Shown piece after piece: positions 52,241 to 61,477 of a stretch of 64,000 nt of DNA (the stretch's first letter is position 1; every line of letters begins with the position of its first letter). The stretch covers positions 310,001 to 374,000 of the forward strand of contig CAWHBK010000003.1 in NCBI GenBank assembly GCA_963827605.1, given 5' to 3'. A program made the translations under genes and the position numbers. The DNA comes from DSYU01 sp963827605 (lineage in GTDB: Bacteria > Chloroflexota > Anaerolineae > Anaerolineales > Anaerolineaceae). A model generated the notes under the pieces. That model ran no database searches, was not told the origin of the DNA, and saw only the letters and a program-made list of their open reading frames with translations.

Positions 52241-53284
52241 TTAGAACATCATCGCGTTGATCTCATCGATCAACTCTCTAGAGGGCCGCAGTTGGGCCTC
52301 CGTCATACGGTTCATGGCTTGTTTGGGTAGATCGTACAGATCAAACATAGTGGGCGCGTTGACGTCCACATAGATCAAACCGGTGACCATGTAGTTATTG
52401 CGGTCCGCGTCTTCCAGGACGCGCAGCGCATGCCAGCGGTCGGTCGGGTCATAATCGGACTCGAGTTTCTTGAGCTTAATCATCGACCCGTCATGCAGTT
52501 CAACGTCGCGGAAGGTGCCTTCCTCAAAGTCTTCCACGGTGATCTCGTCCCGTGCGGGAACAGGCAGGAAGGCGATATCATGCAGGCGCACCTCATGATC
52601 TTTCCCCCAGGCATAGGAATGGAACGACTCATCCTGGTTATTGAACGTAACGCACGGGCTGATGATGTCGAGGATGGCCAGTCCCTTATGCCGCATGGCC
52701 GCCTTGATCAGTTCCTTCACCTGTTTGGGATCGCCGGCAAACGAGCGCGCCACAAATGAAGCATTGGAAACGATTGCTTCTTTGCAGATATCCACCGGCT
52801 TATACAGATTGATTCCTTCCCGCTTGAGCTTTAAACCCATTTCAGCGGTAGGCGCGAACTGACCTTTGGTCAGACCATAAACGCCGTTGTTTTCGACAAT
52901 GTACATCATGGGTAAGTTGCGGCGCATAAGATGCTTAAACTGGCCCATGCCAATGGAAGCCGTATCACCATCCCCGCTGATCCCCATCCCGCGCAGGGAG
53001 GTATCCGCGAACATTGCCCCTAATGCCAGCGAGGGCATGCGGCCGTGCAGGCCGTTGAAGCCAAACGAGCGGCTGAGAAAATAGGTTGGACTCTTGCTCG
53101 AGCACCCGATTCCACTGAACTTAACCACGTTCTCCGGAATAATATTCAGTTCATAACAGGCCGCGATAATCTGGTTGGCAATCGAGTTGTGACCGCAGCC
53201 CTGGCATAAGGTGCTCGGCGCGCCGCGATAATCTGCGCGCGACATACCGGCCAGGTTGATTTTTTCTGAAATGATATTACGCAT
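52241..53284 (-). CDS. korB: 2-oxoacid:ferredoxin oxidoreductase, beta subunit
   Basis: TPP-binding subunit of an enzyme that decarboxylates a 2-oxoacid, most likely 2-oxoglutarate, and reduces ferredoxin. The 347 residues include C-Q-G-C-G-H (~27), the G-D-G-D-T-A-S-I-G TPP motif (~103) and V-E-N-N-G-V-Y-G-L-T-K-G-Q (~130). The ATG at 53284 has GGAGG at ideal spacing. It follows the alpha subunit after 1 nt. Pyruvate or branched-chain acids remain possible substrates. Confidence 0.88.
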   Translation of the reverse strand: MRNIISEKINLAGMSRADYRGAPSTLCQGCGHNSIANQIIAACYELNIIPENVVKFSGIGCSSKSPTYFLSRSFGFNGLHGRMPSLALGAMFADTSLRGMGISGDGDTASIGMGQFKHLMRRNLPMMYIVENNGVYGLTKGQFAPTAEMGLKLKREGINLYKPVDICKEAIVSNASFVARSFAGDPKQVKELIKAAMRHKGLAILDIISPCVTFNNQDESFHSYAWGKDHEVRLHDIAFLPVPARDEITVEDFEEGTFRDVELHDGSMIKLKKLESDYDPTDRWHALRVLEDADRNNYMVTGLIYVDVNAPTMFDLYDLPKQAMNRMTEAQLRPSRELIDEINAMMF

Positions 53285-53285
53285 T

Positions 53286-55199
53286 TTACTCCTCCTCCAC
53301 AACCGCGTCACCCAAAGTCCGGGTCTTCAGCGCTTCTCCACGCTCCGCGATTCCCTCGGCGACCATAATCTCTTCGCGCACCCAGCGGGCGCTCAGCGGC
53401 ATGCCATCCGAGTGAGCAGCTTTGCGCAGTTTGGGCGCTAATTCCACCGGCAGATTCACCAGCAGGAGCTGGCGCAGCTGCCCATCCCGGTTCATCTCAA
53501 CCACATATACCCGCTCATGGTCGCGGATGAACTGCTCAACCTCATCGGTAAACGGCACGGCTCGTACGCGCAGATAATCGGTCGGTAAGCCGGACTTTGC
53601 CAGCTGGAAACGCGCCTCCTCAACGGCCGGGTCTGTCGAACCAACCGCCAGGATCCCGATCTTCGCCCCCTCCATTACCTTCAAGATCGGTTTAGGCACA
53701 TACTGTTTCGCCGTCTCATATTTTTTGACCAGACGCGCTGAATTTCGTTCCCAGACATCCGGTTCTTCGCTGTACTTGGCGTACTCGTCATGCCCGGTCC
53801 CGCGGGTGAAGTAGGAGGCGTTCGGGTTGCGGTTGCCTGGAAGCGTCCGGTAAGCAATACCATCCCCATCCACATCCAGGTAGCGGCCCCATTTTCCATC
53901 CATCTGCTGGATCATCCTGTTCAGGTCTTCTTCCCACAGCACTTTCCCCCGATCCAGCGGGGTATCCGGGTAGCGGAACGGCTCGGTCATCCACTGGTTC
54001 ATCCCCATATCCAGGTCACTCAGCACAATCACCGGCGTCTGCAAGCGCTCCGCCAGATCCAGCGCTTTCCACCCGAACTCGAAGCATTCGTTAATCGAGC
54101 CGGGGAAAAGCAGCACAAAGTTTTTGTCCCCATGGCTGATATAGTAAGCCATCGTCATATCGCCTTGCGCGGTGCGGGTGGGCATCCCGGTGCTCGGGCC
54201 AACCCGCTGCACATCCCACAACACCACCGGCACTTCCGCGAAGTAGGCCAGCCCCAGATATTCCGCCATCAGGCTGACACCCGGGCCAGAAGTGGAAGTC
54301 ATCGAGCGCAGCCCGCCCCAACCGGCCCCGACCGCCATACCAATCGCGGCCAGTTCATCTTCCGCCTGGACGACCACGCAGGTGGTTTTCCCGGTTTCCG
54401 GGTCCTTGCGCAAATCTGGCAGATACTGGTTGACCAACTCGGCCAGTGAGGAGGCCGGGGTTATCGGATACCACGCCGCGAACTGCACGCCGCCGTAAAG
54501 TGAGCCCAGCGCGGCAGCCGTGTTTCCGTCCGCCAGGATATACCCGGTCGTTGCATTCATCCGCTCAATATGGTAACTATCCTGTTTCACCAGGTTGGCT
54601 GCCGCCCAATCCGCGGCTGCCTTCACCACATTGAAATTGGAATCGATCGGCGTTTTCTTTCCCTTGAAATGAAATTCGAGCGCCTGGTAAATCGCTTGCA
54701 GATCAATGCCCAGCATCTGGGCCACAACCCCCACGTAAACCATATTGGCCACATAATCGCGCAAACTCTGGGGTACATCGGACTGCTTGATCATTGCTTT
54801 CACCGGCATCGGGTAGGCAATGATATCCGTGCGCGTGATGGGTTGTTTGATATCGTCCGCATAAAAGATGACGCCTCCCGGGACGAGATATTCCATATCC
54901 CGAGCCATGGTCGTGGGGTTCATCGCCACAACGATATTATCCCGTTCAATGCGTGCCAGCCAGCCGTCTTTGTTAACCCGGATGGTGTACCAGGTTGGCA
55001 GTCCCTGGATATTCGAGGGAAATATATTCTTTCCCGATACCGGGATGCCCATCTTAAACAGGGCACGCAAAACGGTGTTATTGGCTGTGGCCGAGCCCGA
55101 GCCGTTTACCGTACAAAATGTAATCCCAAAGTCGTTTACGATGGGCTCGCCAGGGGCGGGCGGCAGGCCTTCTTGCGCGGTGGGTATAAGTTGTGACAT
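53286..55199 (-). CDS. korA: 2-oxoacid:ferredoxin oxidoreductase, fused gamma-alpha subunit
   Basis: Partner of the beta subunit, 637 residues. The N-terminal ~200 residues form the gamma domain with V-N-G-S-G-S-A-T-A-N-N near residue 31; the rest is the alpha pyrimidine-binding domain with T-S-T-S-G-P-G-V-S-L-M (~302) and a C-terminal domain near residue 500-600. The fused gamma-alpha form is common for 2-oxoglutarate and 2-oxoisovalerate enzymes. AAGGAGAG precedes the ATG. It lies 105 nt after a GntR-type regulator on the same strand. Confidence 0.88.
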   Translation of the reverse strand: MSQLIPTAQEGLPPAPGEPIVNDFGITFCTVNGSGSATANNTVLRALFKMGIPVSGKNIFPSNIQGLPTWYTIRVNKDGWLARIERDNIVVAMNPTTMARDMEYLVPGGVIFYADDIKQPITRTDIIAYPMPVKAMIKQSDVPQSLRDYVANMVYVGVVAQMLGIDLQAIYQALEFHFKGKKTPIDSNFNVVKAAADWAAANLVKQDSYHIERMNATTGYILADGNTAAALGSLYGGVQFAAWYPITPASSLAELVNQYLPDLRKDPETGKTTCVVVQAEDELAAIGMAVGAGWGGLRSMTSTSGPGVSLMAEYLGLAYFAEVPVVLWDVQRVGPSTGMPTRTAQGDMTMAYYISHGDKNFVLLFPGSINECFEFGWKALDLAERLQTPVIVLSDLDMGMNQWMTEPFRYPDTPLDRGKVLWEEDLNRMIQQMDGKWGRYLDVDGDGIAYRTLPGNRNPNASYFTRGTGHDEYAKYSEEPDVWERNSARLVKKYETAKQYVPKPILKVMEGAKIGILAVGSTDPAVEEARFQLAKSGLPTDYLRVRAVPFTDEVEQFIRDHERVYVVEMNRDGQLRQLLLVNLPVELAPKLRKAAHSDGMPLSARWVREEIMVAEGIAERGEALKTRTLGDAVVEEE

Positions 55200-55304
55200 A
55201 CGCTCTCCTTGCGGTTAATCAAAGGGATAGGACGGGGACAGAAAACGCAATGCGATATTTTTACTAGACTTCATTGCTCTGGCCGGGCAGCATTCCGCGG
55301 CCGC

Positions 55305-56021
55305 CTATTCAAATCGCCGGGTAGCAGCCCTGGACAGTGGGACAGAACCCGGCTCTTGCCGCGGCTCCTGCCGGGTAAGCTGATGGAGCAGGTCGGTATG
55401 TTCGATCATTGCGCGATATCCGGCGGCATGGTCTCCGCTGCAAATGGCTTCTACCATCTGGCGGTGATATTCCCAGACAGTCTTTAAGTAACGGAGACCG
55501 GTATATGTATTTAAGCCTACTGCCTCATAGGCTTCCCAATATGCTTCCAGAATACCGGTAACGAAAGGATTATCCAGCCGCCGGTAAATGGACAGATGCA
55601 GTTCGCGGTGTTCCGCGTGCGGTATTTGAATAGGATCGCTTCCTAATTTGACCATCGCTCGTTCAACCAGAAGACACAGCGCAGCATGGTCTTCCTTGGT
55701 GAGCGAATTCACTGCTTCATGCCAGTAACTTGCTTCAACATGCGTGCGCAAATCGGCAAACGCTTGAAAGTAGTAATCCGGGTCAACGGCCGTGGCATAT
55801 GCCATGCTTTTACTCACGGCTGGCGTAAACTGATAGGGCTGGCGGCGAATCCCTTTTTTCGGCTGCACCTTCACCAATCCCAGCGCCCGGGCAACTTCCA
55901 ACTGCTCGCGCAGTGAGGCAATGCTGACACCCAGCTGCTCGCTAAGGCCGGCCAGAGAGGGCAAACGGTCGCCATCTGCGTTTTCCCGGGCAAGGTACCG
56001 CATAAACTCGGATAATTCCAT
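55305..56021 (-). CDS. GntR-type regulator with FCD ligand domain
   Basis: Transcription factor of 238 residues. A winged helix (~1-70) has L-P-S-L-A-G-L-S-E-Q-L-G-V-S, followed by an all-helical FCD domain (~85-230) with H-x-x-L-H and H-x-x-M metal- or acid-binding histidines. The ATG at 56021 has GAGGG 7 nt upstream and is preferred to one at 56042 without a site. It precedes korA/korB on the same strand, so it probably controls them in response to an organic acid, and the palindrome near its own start suggests autoregulation. Confidence 0.82.
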   Translation of the reverse strand: MELSEFMRYLARENADGDRLPSLAGLSEQLGVSIASLREQLEVARALGLVKVQPKKGIRRQPYQFTPAVSKSMAYATAVDPDYYFQAFADLRTHVEASYWHEAVNSLTKEDHAALCLLVERAMVKLGSDPIQIPHAEHRELHLSIYRRLDNPFVTGILEAYWEAYEAVGLNTYTGLRYLKTVWEYHRQMVEAICSGDHAAGYRAMIEHTDLLHQLTRQEPRQEPGSVPLSRAATRRFE

Positions 56022-56065
56022 AAACGAACCCTCAGCAGACATGCTAGCCGAATCGATTGCTTCGA

Positions 56066-56090
56066 TTAATCATATTCATATGATGATTAA
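56066..56090. promoter_or_regulatory. Palindromic operator at the GntR promoter
   Basis: TTAATCAT (56066-56073) and ATGATTAA (56083-56090) form an 8-bp inverted repeat with a 9-nt centre. It covers the predicted transcription start, just downstream of the -10 box, an ideal place for autorepression. Confidence 0.5.
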
Positions 56091-56094
56091 ATGG

Positions 56095-56103
56095 ATTATA
56101 GCA
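56095..56103 (-). promoter_or_regulatory. Extended -10 promoter of the GntR gene
   Basis: TGCTATAAT on the minus strand (56103-56095). It is identical to the boxes before the dynamin and sensor kinase genes. The start would be near 56088, inside the palindrome. Confidence 0.5.
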
Positions 56104-56177
56104 CGCAGGTCAGCGAGAGTCAATCAAGAAGCTGGCGGTTTCGGAGTGCGGTTTCGTATTAAATATTATGGGAAGAA

Positions 56178-57078
56178 TTAGTGATTGAAGATTCCAGGCA
56201 GTTCTTCCAATGCTTGCGCCAGGCGCGTCCCATGCCAGGTAATATACGTGCCTTCGATTGCATAGACCCGCCCGGCCTGAGCGGCGGGAGTTTCCGCAAA
56301 CAGCTGCATAAAGGTTGCGCAGTCTTTTTCCGTATAGGCATAGGGCTCGCTGGGCAGCACAATGATCTCGGGCTGGGCGGCAATGATTTCCGCGAGGCTC
56401 ACCCGCGGGTAGCGGGTATCCCGTTCACCGGGGTCTTCTGCCTCAGCTAACACCAGGTCCGCCGCCAATGGATAGCGCCGCTCGCGTCCGGCAAAGATAT
56501 TGGCGCCATTCGCAATCCGCAAGACATCATTTGGATAAGTTTGCGCGTTAAAGGTCATCCACCAGCGCTCGCCGCTTTCCAACCGGTCCTCCCAGATTGG
56601 GCAAAAATAGCGCTAGCGCGGACTGCGCATCCGCCTGGGCGGCCATTTCAGCCCACTCCACCGCCCGTTCCAGGAAATCCACCTGCTGCATGGCCACATC
56701 ACTGCGAAACAGGTTCGCCAGCGTCCACAAATCTTTGATCGCCGCATGCACGTTGAGCGGAAAGGTCAACCAGACCTTTGCGCCAGCCGCCGCCAGCGCC
56801 TCAACCGCCGCGCGATCATTTTCTTCCTGGTTGGCTATGATCAGATCGGGCTGTAGAGACAGAATATCCGCTACACGCAGGTCTTTTGGCCCGCCAATCC
56901 GCGGCAAACCGGCCAGCTGCTCCGCGGGATAGGTGCAGTAATCGCTGATACCCACCAGCGCCCGGCCCAATCCCAGGTCAAACAGGCTGGCCGTTGCGGA
57001 TGGCACCAGCGATACCACCCGGCGCGGGGCAGCCGCATCAAACGCAACCGTTGGGTCTGTGAGAAATTCTGCCTTCAT
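56178..57078 (-). pseudogene. Cobalamin-binding (BtuF-like) protein, one frameshift
   Basis: Periplasmic-binding-type protein. The N-terminal part (57078-56548) has R-V-V-S-L-V-P-S-A-T (~19) and L-Q-P-D-L-I-I-A (~80), typical of BtuF and helical-backbone metal receptors; no signal peptide is seen, so it may be cytoplasmic as in other cobalamin-binding proteins of this type. A +1 T at 56597-56598 sends the frame to a stop at 56548; correcting it joins the tail with E-R-W-W-M-T-F-N-A-Q and P-E-I-I-V-L-P-S-E-P-Y. Corrected length is ~299. Its start overlaps the stop of the peptidase gene. Confidence 0.8.
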
Positions 57079-58253
57079 GCTGGTTTGGATAGCATTCCAA
57101 GTGCGACGGCGGTCATTACTGCCACCGCGGTTGGCAGTACGGCTTCGTCAAAATCGAATTTCGGGTGATGGTGGCCATAATTCAAGCCCTTTTCCGCGTT
57201 GGCAGAACCAACCATGATGTAGCAGCCGGGCGCCTTTTCCATCATATAGGCCATATCTTCCGAGACCATGGTTCGGAAGCCGCTTTCAATCTGTATTCCC
57301 GGCAGCCCCTCAAGCGCTTCACGCACACCTTGGGTAACAACCGCATCATTGATTACCGCCGGGGTCAGGCGGTCCACTTTTACGCGGGCCGTACAGCCCA
57401 GCGCTTCCGCCAGGCCGGTGATCAGTTTCTCAAACCGCTCGACCACCTTTTGGCGGACGGTCGGGTCAAACGTGCGCAGCGTTCCGCTAAATTCGGCCCA
57501 CTGCGGGATCACATTAAAAGCATCTCCGGCGTGCAAACTGCACACACTCACCACGGCGGTGTCCAATGGAGAAACGTTGCGAGAAACAATCGTTTGCAGC
57601 GCCGTGATCACATGCGCCGCCGCCACCACCGGGTCAACTGCCTCCTGCGGCAGTGCTCCATGCCCGCCCTTGCCTTCGATCCGCACCGCAAAAATATCAC
57701 CGCCCGCCATCAGCGCGCCCGTAGTAACCCCCACCCACCCCACCGGGCGTTCATTCCACAGGTGCATTGCCAGGGTCGCATCCACTTGCGGGTTTTGCAG
57801 GATGCCCGCATCCAGCATCCGTTCCGCCCCGCCCAGGCCTTCCTCGGCCGGTTGAAACACAAATTTCACCGAGCCATGCATCTGCTCCCGGCGTTGGTTG
57901 AGCATGCGCGCGACCGTCAGCCCAACCGAAACATGCCCATCATGACCGCAGGCATGCATGACCCCGGCCGTGCCAGAGGCATACTCCGCACCAGTTTGCT
58001 CCTGGATGGGCAGCGCGTCCATATCAAACCGCAGCAAAATCACCGGACCAGGCTGCGCGCCTTCCAGCAGCGCCACCACGCCTGTTTCGGCAATTCCGGT
58101 TGTTACTTCCAACCCCAGCTGGCCCAGTTCGCGCGCTACAATCCCCGCCGTGCGCACCTCTCGGAAACCCAGCTCAGGGTTGCGGTGAAAATCCCGCCGC
58201 AGGGAGCGGGTGTACTCAAACAGTTGTGCCGCGGCCGCTGAAAGATCATCCAT
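57075..58253 (-). CDS. M20-family amidohydrolase
   Basis: Zinc-dependent amidohydrolase of 392 residues. Metal ligands are in H-A-C-G-H-D-G-H (~99-106) and E-E-G (~138), with a dimerisation domain around 180-290, as in hippurate and IAA-amino-acid hydrolases (M20D). It releases amino acids from N-acyl forms. It overlaps the cobalamin-binding gene by 4 nt. The exact substrate is unknown. Confidence 0.9.
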   Translation of the reverse strand: MDDLSAAAAQLFEYTRSLRRDFHRNPELGFREVRTAGIVARELGQLGLEVTTGIAETGVVALLEGAQPGPVILLRFDMDALPIQEQTGAEYASGTAGVMHACGHDGHVSVGLTVARMLNQRREQMHGSVKFVFQPAEEGLGGAERMLDAGILQNPQVDATLAMHLWNERPVGWVGVTTGALMAGGDIFAVRIEGKGGHGALPQEAVDPVVAAAHVITALQTIVSRNVSPLDTAVVSVCSLHAGDAFNVIPQWAEFSGTLRTFDPTVRQKVVERFEKLITGLAEALGCTARVKVDRLTPAVINDAVVTQGVREALEGLPGIQIESGFRTMVSEDMAYMMEKAPGCYIMVGSANAEKGLNYGHHHPKFDFDEAVLPTAVAVMTAVALGMLSKPA

Positions 58254-58279
58254 CTTTTCAATCTGCTCGCTTCAACCGG

Positions 58280-59017
58280 TTATCGAAATTTAAGGCGCCT
58301 GAACTTTTCTTCGTAACGCGGGCTCTCGGGTGTGCTGTCCGCTGTCCGCCGGGAACGCATGCGCTCATCCAGCTGGTTCATATCCGAAACCTGGCTCACA
58401 TGGCAGTGCAGCGCCTGGATCTTCCTTTCCCAAAATGGGGTAACATCCAGGGTTGTATTGGGAGTACCCGTCACCGAAAGCCAGATTTCCTTTGGAGTAA
58501 CGGGATCCAGGTTTTCATCCGCGATCAACTCGGGGAAATACATCGCGTTTCCCACCGCCGGGAAAAACGCATCCACCACAATTTGCCCGGCCGCACGGTG
58601 ATCCGGGTGATTGATCGAGTTTTCCCCAAAGATATACGTCGGGTCACAACTGACGATCACATCCGGGCGAAAACGGCGCATCGCCCGCACCACGGCTTTC
58701 CGTGATGCCAGGTCAGGCACCAGGTAACCATCCGAGAAGTCTAAAAACACCACCTGCTGGACCCCCAGGACATCCGCCGCGCCCCGTTCCTCAACTTCGC
58801 GCGCCCGAGAGAGCTCAGCCGGGTCCGCTGTCGCATCCCGGACGCCTTTATCACCGCGTGTCAGCAGGCAGTAATGGACCGTATGTCCCATACTGGTCCA
58901 GCGCGCCAGGGTCGCGCCGCAGAAAAATTCCGGGTCATCCGGGTGTGCCAGGATCACGAGGATCGTCTGCGGCGTTTCCCAACCCTCAGGTTCGGTTTTC
59001 GGTATTGTTGTTGTCAC
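58280..59017 (-). CDS. PIG-L/LmbE-family deacetylase
   Basis: Predicted zinc N-deacetylase of about 245 residues. It has the diagnostic A-H-P-D-D-P-E-F (~21-28) and H-P-D-H-R-A-A-G (~128) motifs. Members remove N-acetyl groups from GlcNAc-linked lipids or thiol precursors. A long in-frame extension to 59515 is the shadow of the PSP1 gene; a GTG at 59017 follows AAGGA (7-nt spacing) and is the likely start, overlapping the PSP1 stop by 32 nt. Confidence 0.83.
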   Translation of the reverse strand: MTTTIPKTEPEGWETPQTILVILAHPDDPEFFCGATLARWTSMGHTVHYCLLTRGDKGVRDATADPAELSRAREVEERGAADVLGVQQVVFLDFSDGYLVPDLASRKAVVRAMRRFRPDVIVSCDPTYIFGENSINHPDHRAAGQIVVDAFFPAVGNAMYFPELIADENLDPVTPKEIWLSVTGTPNTTLDVTPFWERKIQALHCHVSQVSDMNQLDERMRSRRTADSTPESPRYEEKFRRLKFR

Positions 59018-60284
59018 TACGGGGTCCTTTTCTTCTGCGTTGATCACGTCCGCCCCTTGGCTGGTTACCGCTTCTCTCACCGCCCGGCTTCGGCTGCTCG
59101 CCAGATGGCCCGGTGGGCGGAGTCTCTTTCCGTTGGCCCCGATCGCCTTGCGGAGGCCTGCCGCCAGATCCACCGCCTGGCCCGCCTTTCCCAGGTCCAC
59201 CGGCGCCTCTCGGGCCCCGGTCAGGTCTCCCTCCGCCCTGGCCCTCTCTGCCGCCTCTTTGCGGCCTGTCAGGGCGCGGCATAGAACGCGGTTCATCCGG
59301 TTTCGGAGGGTTCTCCCAGGGAGAAGCAGGCGGCGGGCTCTCGGTTGAAATGGCAAAAGGCTCTTCTCGCTCGTCGCCCGTTCTGGCCGAATCCATCTCC
59401 GAGGGCCGCTGCGTGCCGGTAAACACCGTGCCGGCAGGCGGCTGTCCGCCCTCGCCATCCACCAGTTGTACATCCGCACCGGGGAACTCACGGTATCCAA
59501 CCTCTGGCAGGTCAACCATCACCGCGCTGCGCAAGGGGATTACATCCACTACCTTGCCTTCACCCTGCGGGGTGCGCACGCGCTTGTTCCGCTTGGGCAG
59601 TTTCGAGCGCGCATCTACGTATGTGTCATATTCGTAGATCAGGCAGCAGCGCAGTCGACCGCACATGCCGGTGATTTCCGTAGGGGTTAGGGATATGCCC
59701 TGTTCCTTGGCCATGCGGATCGAAATCGAGCTGAACTCGGTCAAGAACAGGCAGCAGCAGCGCGTTTCCAGACCGCACGCGCCCATTCCGCAGTTAACCT
59801 TGGCCACATCGCGCGGGCCAACCTGGCGCATCTCCACCTGTGAAGGAGCAAACAGTTTCTGCATATCTGACCGCAGCGATTTCAGCTCATACTTTTCTTC
59901 CGTTTCGCTGCTGAAAAGAATCGTCAACCGCGAACCATCAAAGCTGTATTCAGCCGAGACAATCTTAATCCCTACCAGGCGCAGGTCAGTAACTTTCGCC
60001 CGGCAGCTGGATACAACTTCCGCTTCTTTCATCTGCCACATCTGGCGCATCAGCAGGTCGCGCGGGGTCGCCCGCCGGTCGATCGGTTTCCAACCCTCCG
60101 GTGGAGGGTCGGCATCCGGAATGATCTGCGCCACCTGGCCAAGCTGCCAGCCGCGGCTGGTTTCCACCACAACCATATCACTTACTTTTATATCCGTCAT
60201 GGCTTCAGCGGCAAAATGATAAATCTTCCCAATCTTTGAGAATCGAACGCCAACCACCACTACGGGTTCAGTCGTTTGTTCCAT
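58986..60284 (-). CDS. PSP1-domain protein (YaaT-like) with Gly/Pro/Arg-rich tail
   Basis: Protein of 432 residues. The PSP1 core (~1-270) has the family's Cys motifs: C-G-M-G-A-C-G (~166), T-R-C-C-C near residue 175 and M-C-G-R-L-R-C-C (~208). The remaining ~150 residues are a low-complexity Gly/Pro/Arg/Asp tail, likely disordered and possibly RNA-binding. In Firmicutes YaaT supports RNA processing, sporulation and competence; the role here is unknown. The N-terminal domain is intact. Confidence 0.85.
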   Translation of the reverse strand: MEQTTEPVVVVGVRFSKIGKIYHFAAEAMTDIKVSDMVVVETSRGWQLGQVAQIIPDADPPPEGWKPIDRRATPRDLLMRQMWQMKEAEVVSSCRAKVTDLRLVGIKIVSAEYSFDGSRLTILFSSETEEKYELKSLRSDMQKLFAPSQVEMRQVGPRDVAKVNCGMGACGLETRCCCLFLTEFSSISIRMAKEQGISLTPTEITGMCGRLRCCLIYEYDTYVDARSKLPKRNKRVRTPQGEGKVVDVIPLRSAVMVDLPEVGYREFPGADVQLVDGEGGQPPAGTVFTGTQRPSEMDSARTGDEREEPFAISTESPPPASPWENPPKPDEPRSMPRPDRPQRGGREGQGGGRPDRGPRGAGGPGKGGPGGGSGGRPPQGDRGQRKETPPTGPSGEQPKPGGERSGNQPRGGRDQRRRKGPRSDNNNTENRT

Positions 60285-60301
60285 AAAAGGTCCTAAAAAG
60301 G

Positions 60302-61384
60302 CTATCCTACCATATTGATCTTCACCCCGCTGCCGCCTTTCAATGCGGCAACACTCAGGGCAGCAGCGATCTGCTCAGCCAGTGCACGCATTGCACGGGC
60401 AGACGCAGAATCGGGATTTGAGACAACGATCGGCGTCCCCTCGTCTCCGCCAACCCGCACAGCCGGATCCATTGGGATTTGTCCCAGGTATGGCACTCCA
60501 GCGACCTGGGCCAGCTTCTGGCCGCCGCCAGATCCAAACACATCCATTTGGGTGCCATCTGGTAGTTCCAGATAGCTCATATTCTCCACGACACCCAGAA
60601 TGGGCACATTCAGCTCGCGGAACATTTCCAGGCCGCGCCGGGCATCTTCCAGCGATACCGCCTGGGGTAAGGTCACGATTACGCCACCGCTCAAGGGCAC
60701 GGACTGGGCCAGGCTGAGCTGAGCATCCCCGGTTCCCGGCGGTAAGTCAATCACCAGGTAATCTAGCTCGCCCCATTCCACATCGCTGAGGAACTGGCGG
60801 ATGGCCGAGTGAAGCATGGGCCCGCGCCAGATAAGCGGCTGGCCCGGTTTCACCAGGAAGCCGATCGACATCAGCGAAACGCCATACGCTTCGGCCGGCA
60901 CCAGTTTGCCAGAGTTGTTTTGGGGGGGTAATTGCTTCACACCCATCATGGTGGGCACATTCGGTCCGTAGATATCCGCATCCAGCAGGCCAACTTTCGC
61001 GCCAGATTGGGCCAGCGCCACGGCAATGTTCACCGCCACGGTGCTCTTGCCCACGCCGCCCTTGCCGGAAGCGATCGCCACCACATTCTGTACTGGAAGT
61101 TGCAGCAGCCCGCGCGGACGTCCATCCGAAGGAACACTGGCATCCATGCGTACCTGCACTTCCCGAACCCCCGCTACGGTCATGACCGCCTGGCGGGCTT
61201 CTTTTTCAATCCGCCCCCGCAGCGGGCAGGCCGGGGTTGTCAACACAATCGTAAAAGCGACCTTGCCATCTTCAATCGTCAGGTCCCGGATCATATTCAA
61301 GGTCACCAGGTCTTTGTGCAGTTCGGGTTCTTGCACTTTGCTCAACGCAGCCATCACAGCTTCGCGTGTTACAGTTTCTGTCAT
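60302..61384 (-). CDS. Mrp/ApbC-family iron-sulfur carrier ATPase
   Basis: P-loop ATPase of 360 residues that carries or inserts Fe-S clusters. An N-terminal MIP18/DUF59 domain (~1-85) with A-C-P-L leads to the deviant Walker A S-G-K-G-G-V-G-K-S-T (~105-114), D-A-D-I-Y-G-P-N and D-L-P-P-G-T-G-D. The V-V-E-N-M-S-Y segment (~270) is not followed by the CxxC that binds the bridging cluster in many relatives. The ATG at 61384 has GGGG 9 nt upstream. It lies just before PSP1 on the same strand, near nuo genes that need Fe-S clusters. Confidence 0.9.
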   Translation of the reverse strand: MTETVTREAVMAALSKVQEPELHKDLVTLNMIRDLTIEDGKVAFTIVLTTPACPLRGRIEKEARQAVMTVAGVREVQVRMDASVPSDGRPRGLLQLPVQNVVAIASGKGGVGKSTVAVNIAVALAQSGAKVGLLDADIYGPNVPTMMGVKQLPPQNNSGKLVPAEAYGVSLMSIGFLVKPGQPLIWRGPMLHSAIRQFLSDVEWGELDYLVIDLPPGTGDAQLSLAQSVPLSGGVIVTLPQAVSLEDARRGLEMFRELNVPILGVVENMSYLELPDGTQMDVFGSGGGQKLAQVAGVPYLGQIPMDPAVRVGGDEGTPIVVSNPDSASARAMRALAEQIAAALSVAALKGGSGVKINMVG

Positions 61385-61437
61385 TCGGCACATCCCCTTT
61401 ATGATGTATCGTTAATTCCAACAATAATTGTTCGAGC

Positions 61438-61476
61438 TTTAGCGCACGCGCATTAGCGCACGCGCTTTAGCGCGCG
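61438..61476. repeat. GC-rich short direct repeats
   Basis: TTTAGCGCACGCGCA (61438-61452) is followed by TTAGCGCACGCGC (61453-61465) and TTTAGCGCGCG. Two and a half copies of a ~14-nt unit sit in the 93-nt gap between the mrp start and the next gene's stop. Their function is unknown. Confidence 0.7.
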
Positions 61477-61477
61477 T

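Noticed and set aside
58280..59515. 411-residue version of the PIG-L protein
   Set aside because: The first ~166 residues are Arg-rich antiframe-like sequence inside the PSP1 gene. The GTG at 59017 has a good ribosome site.
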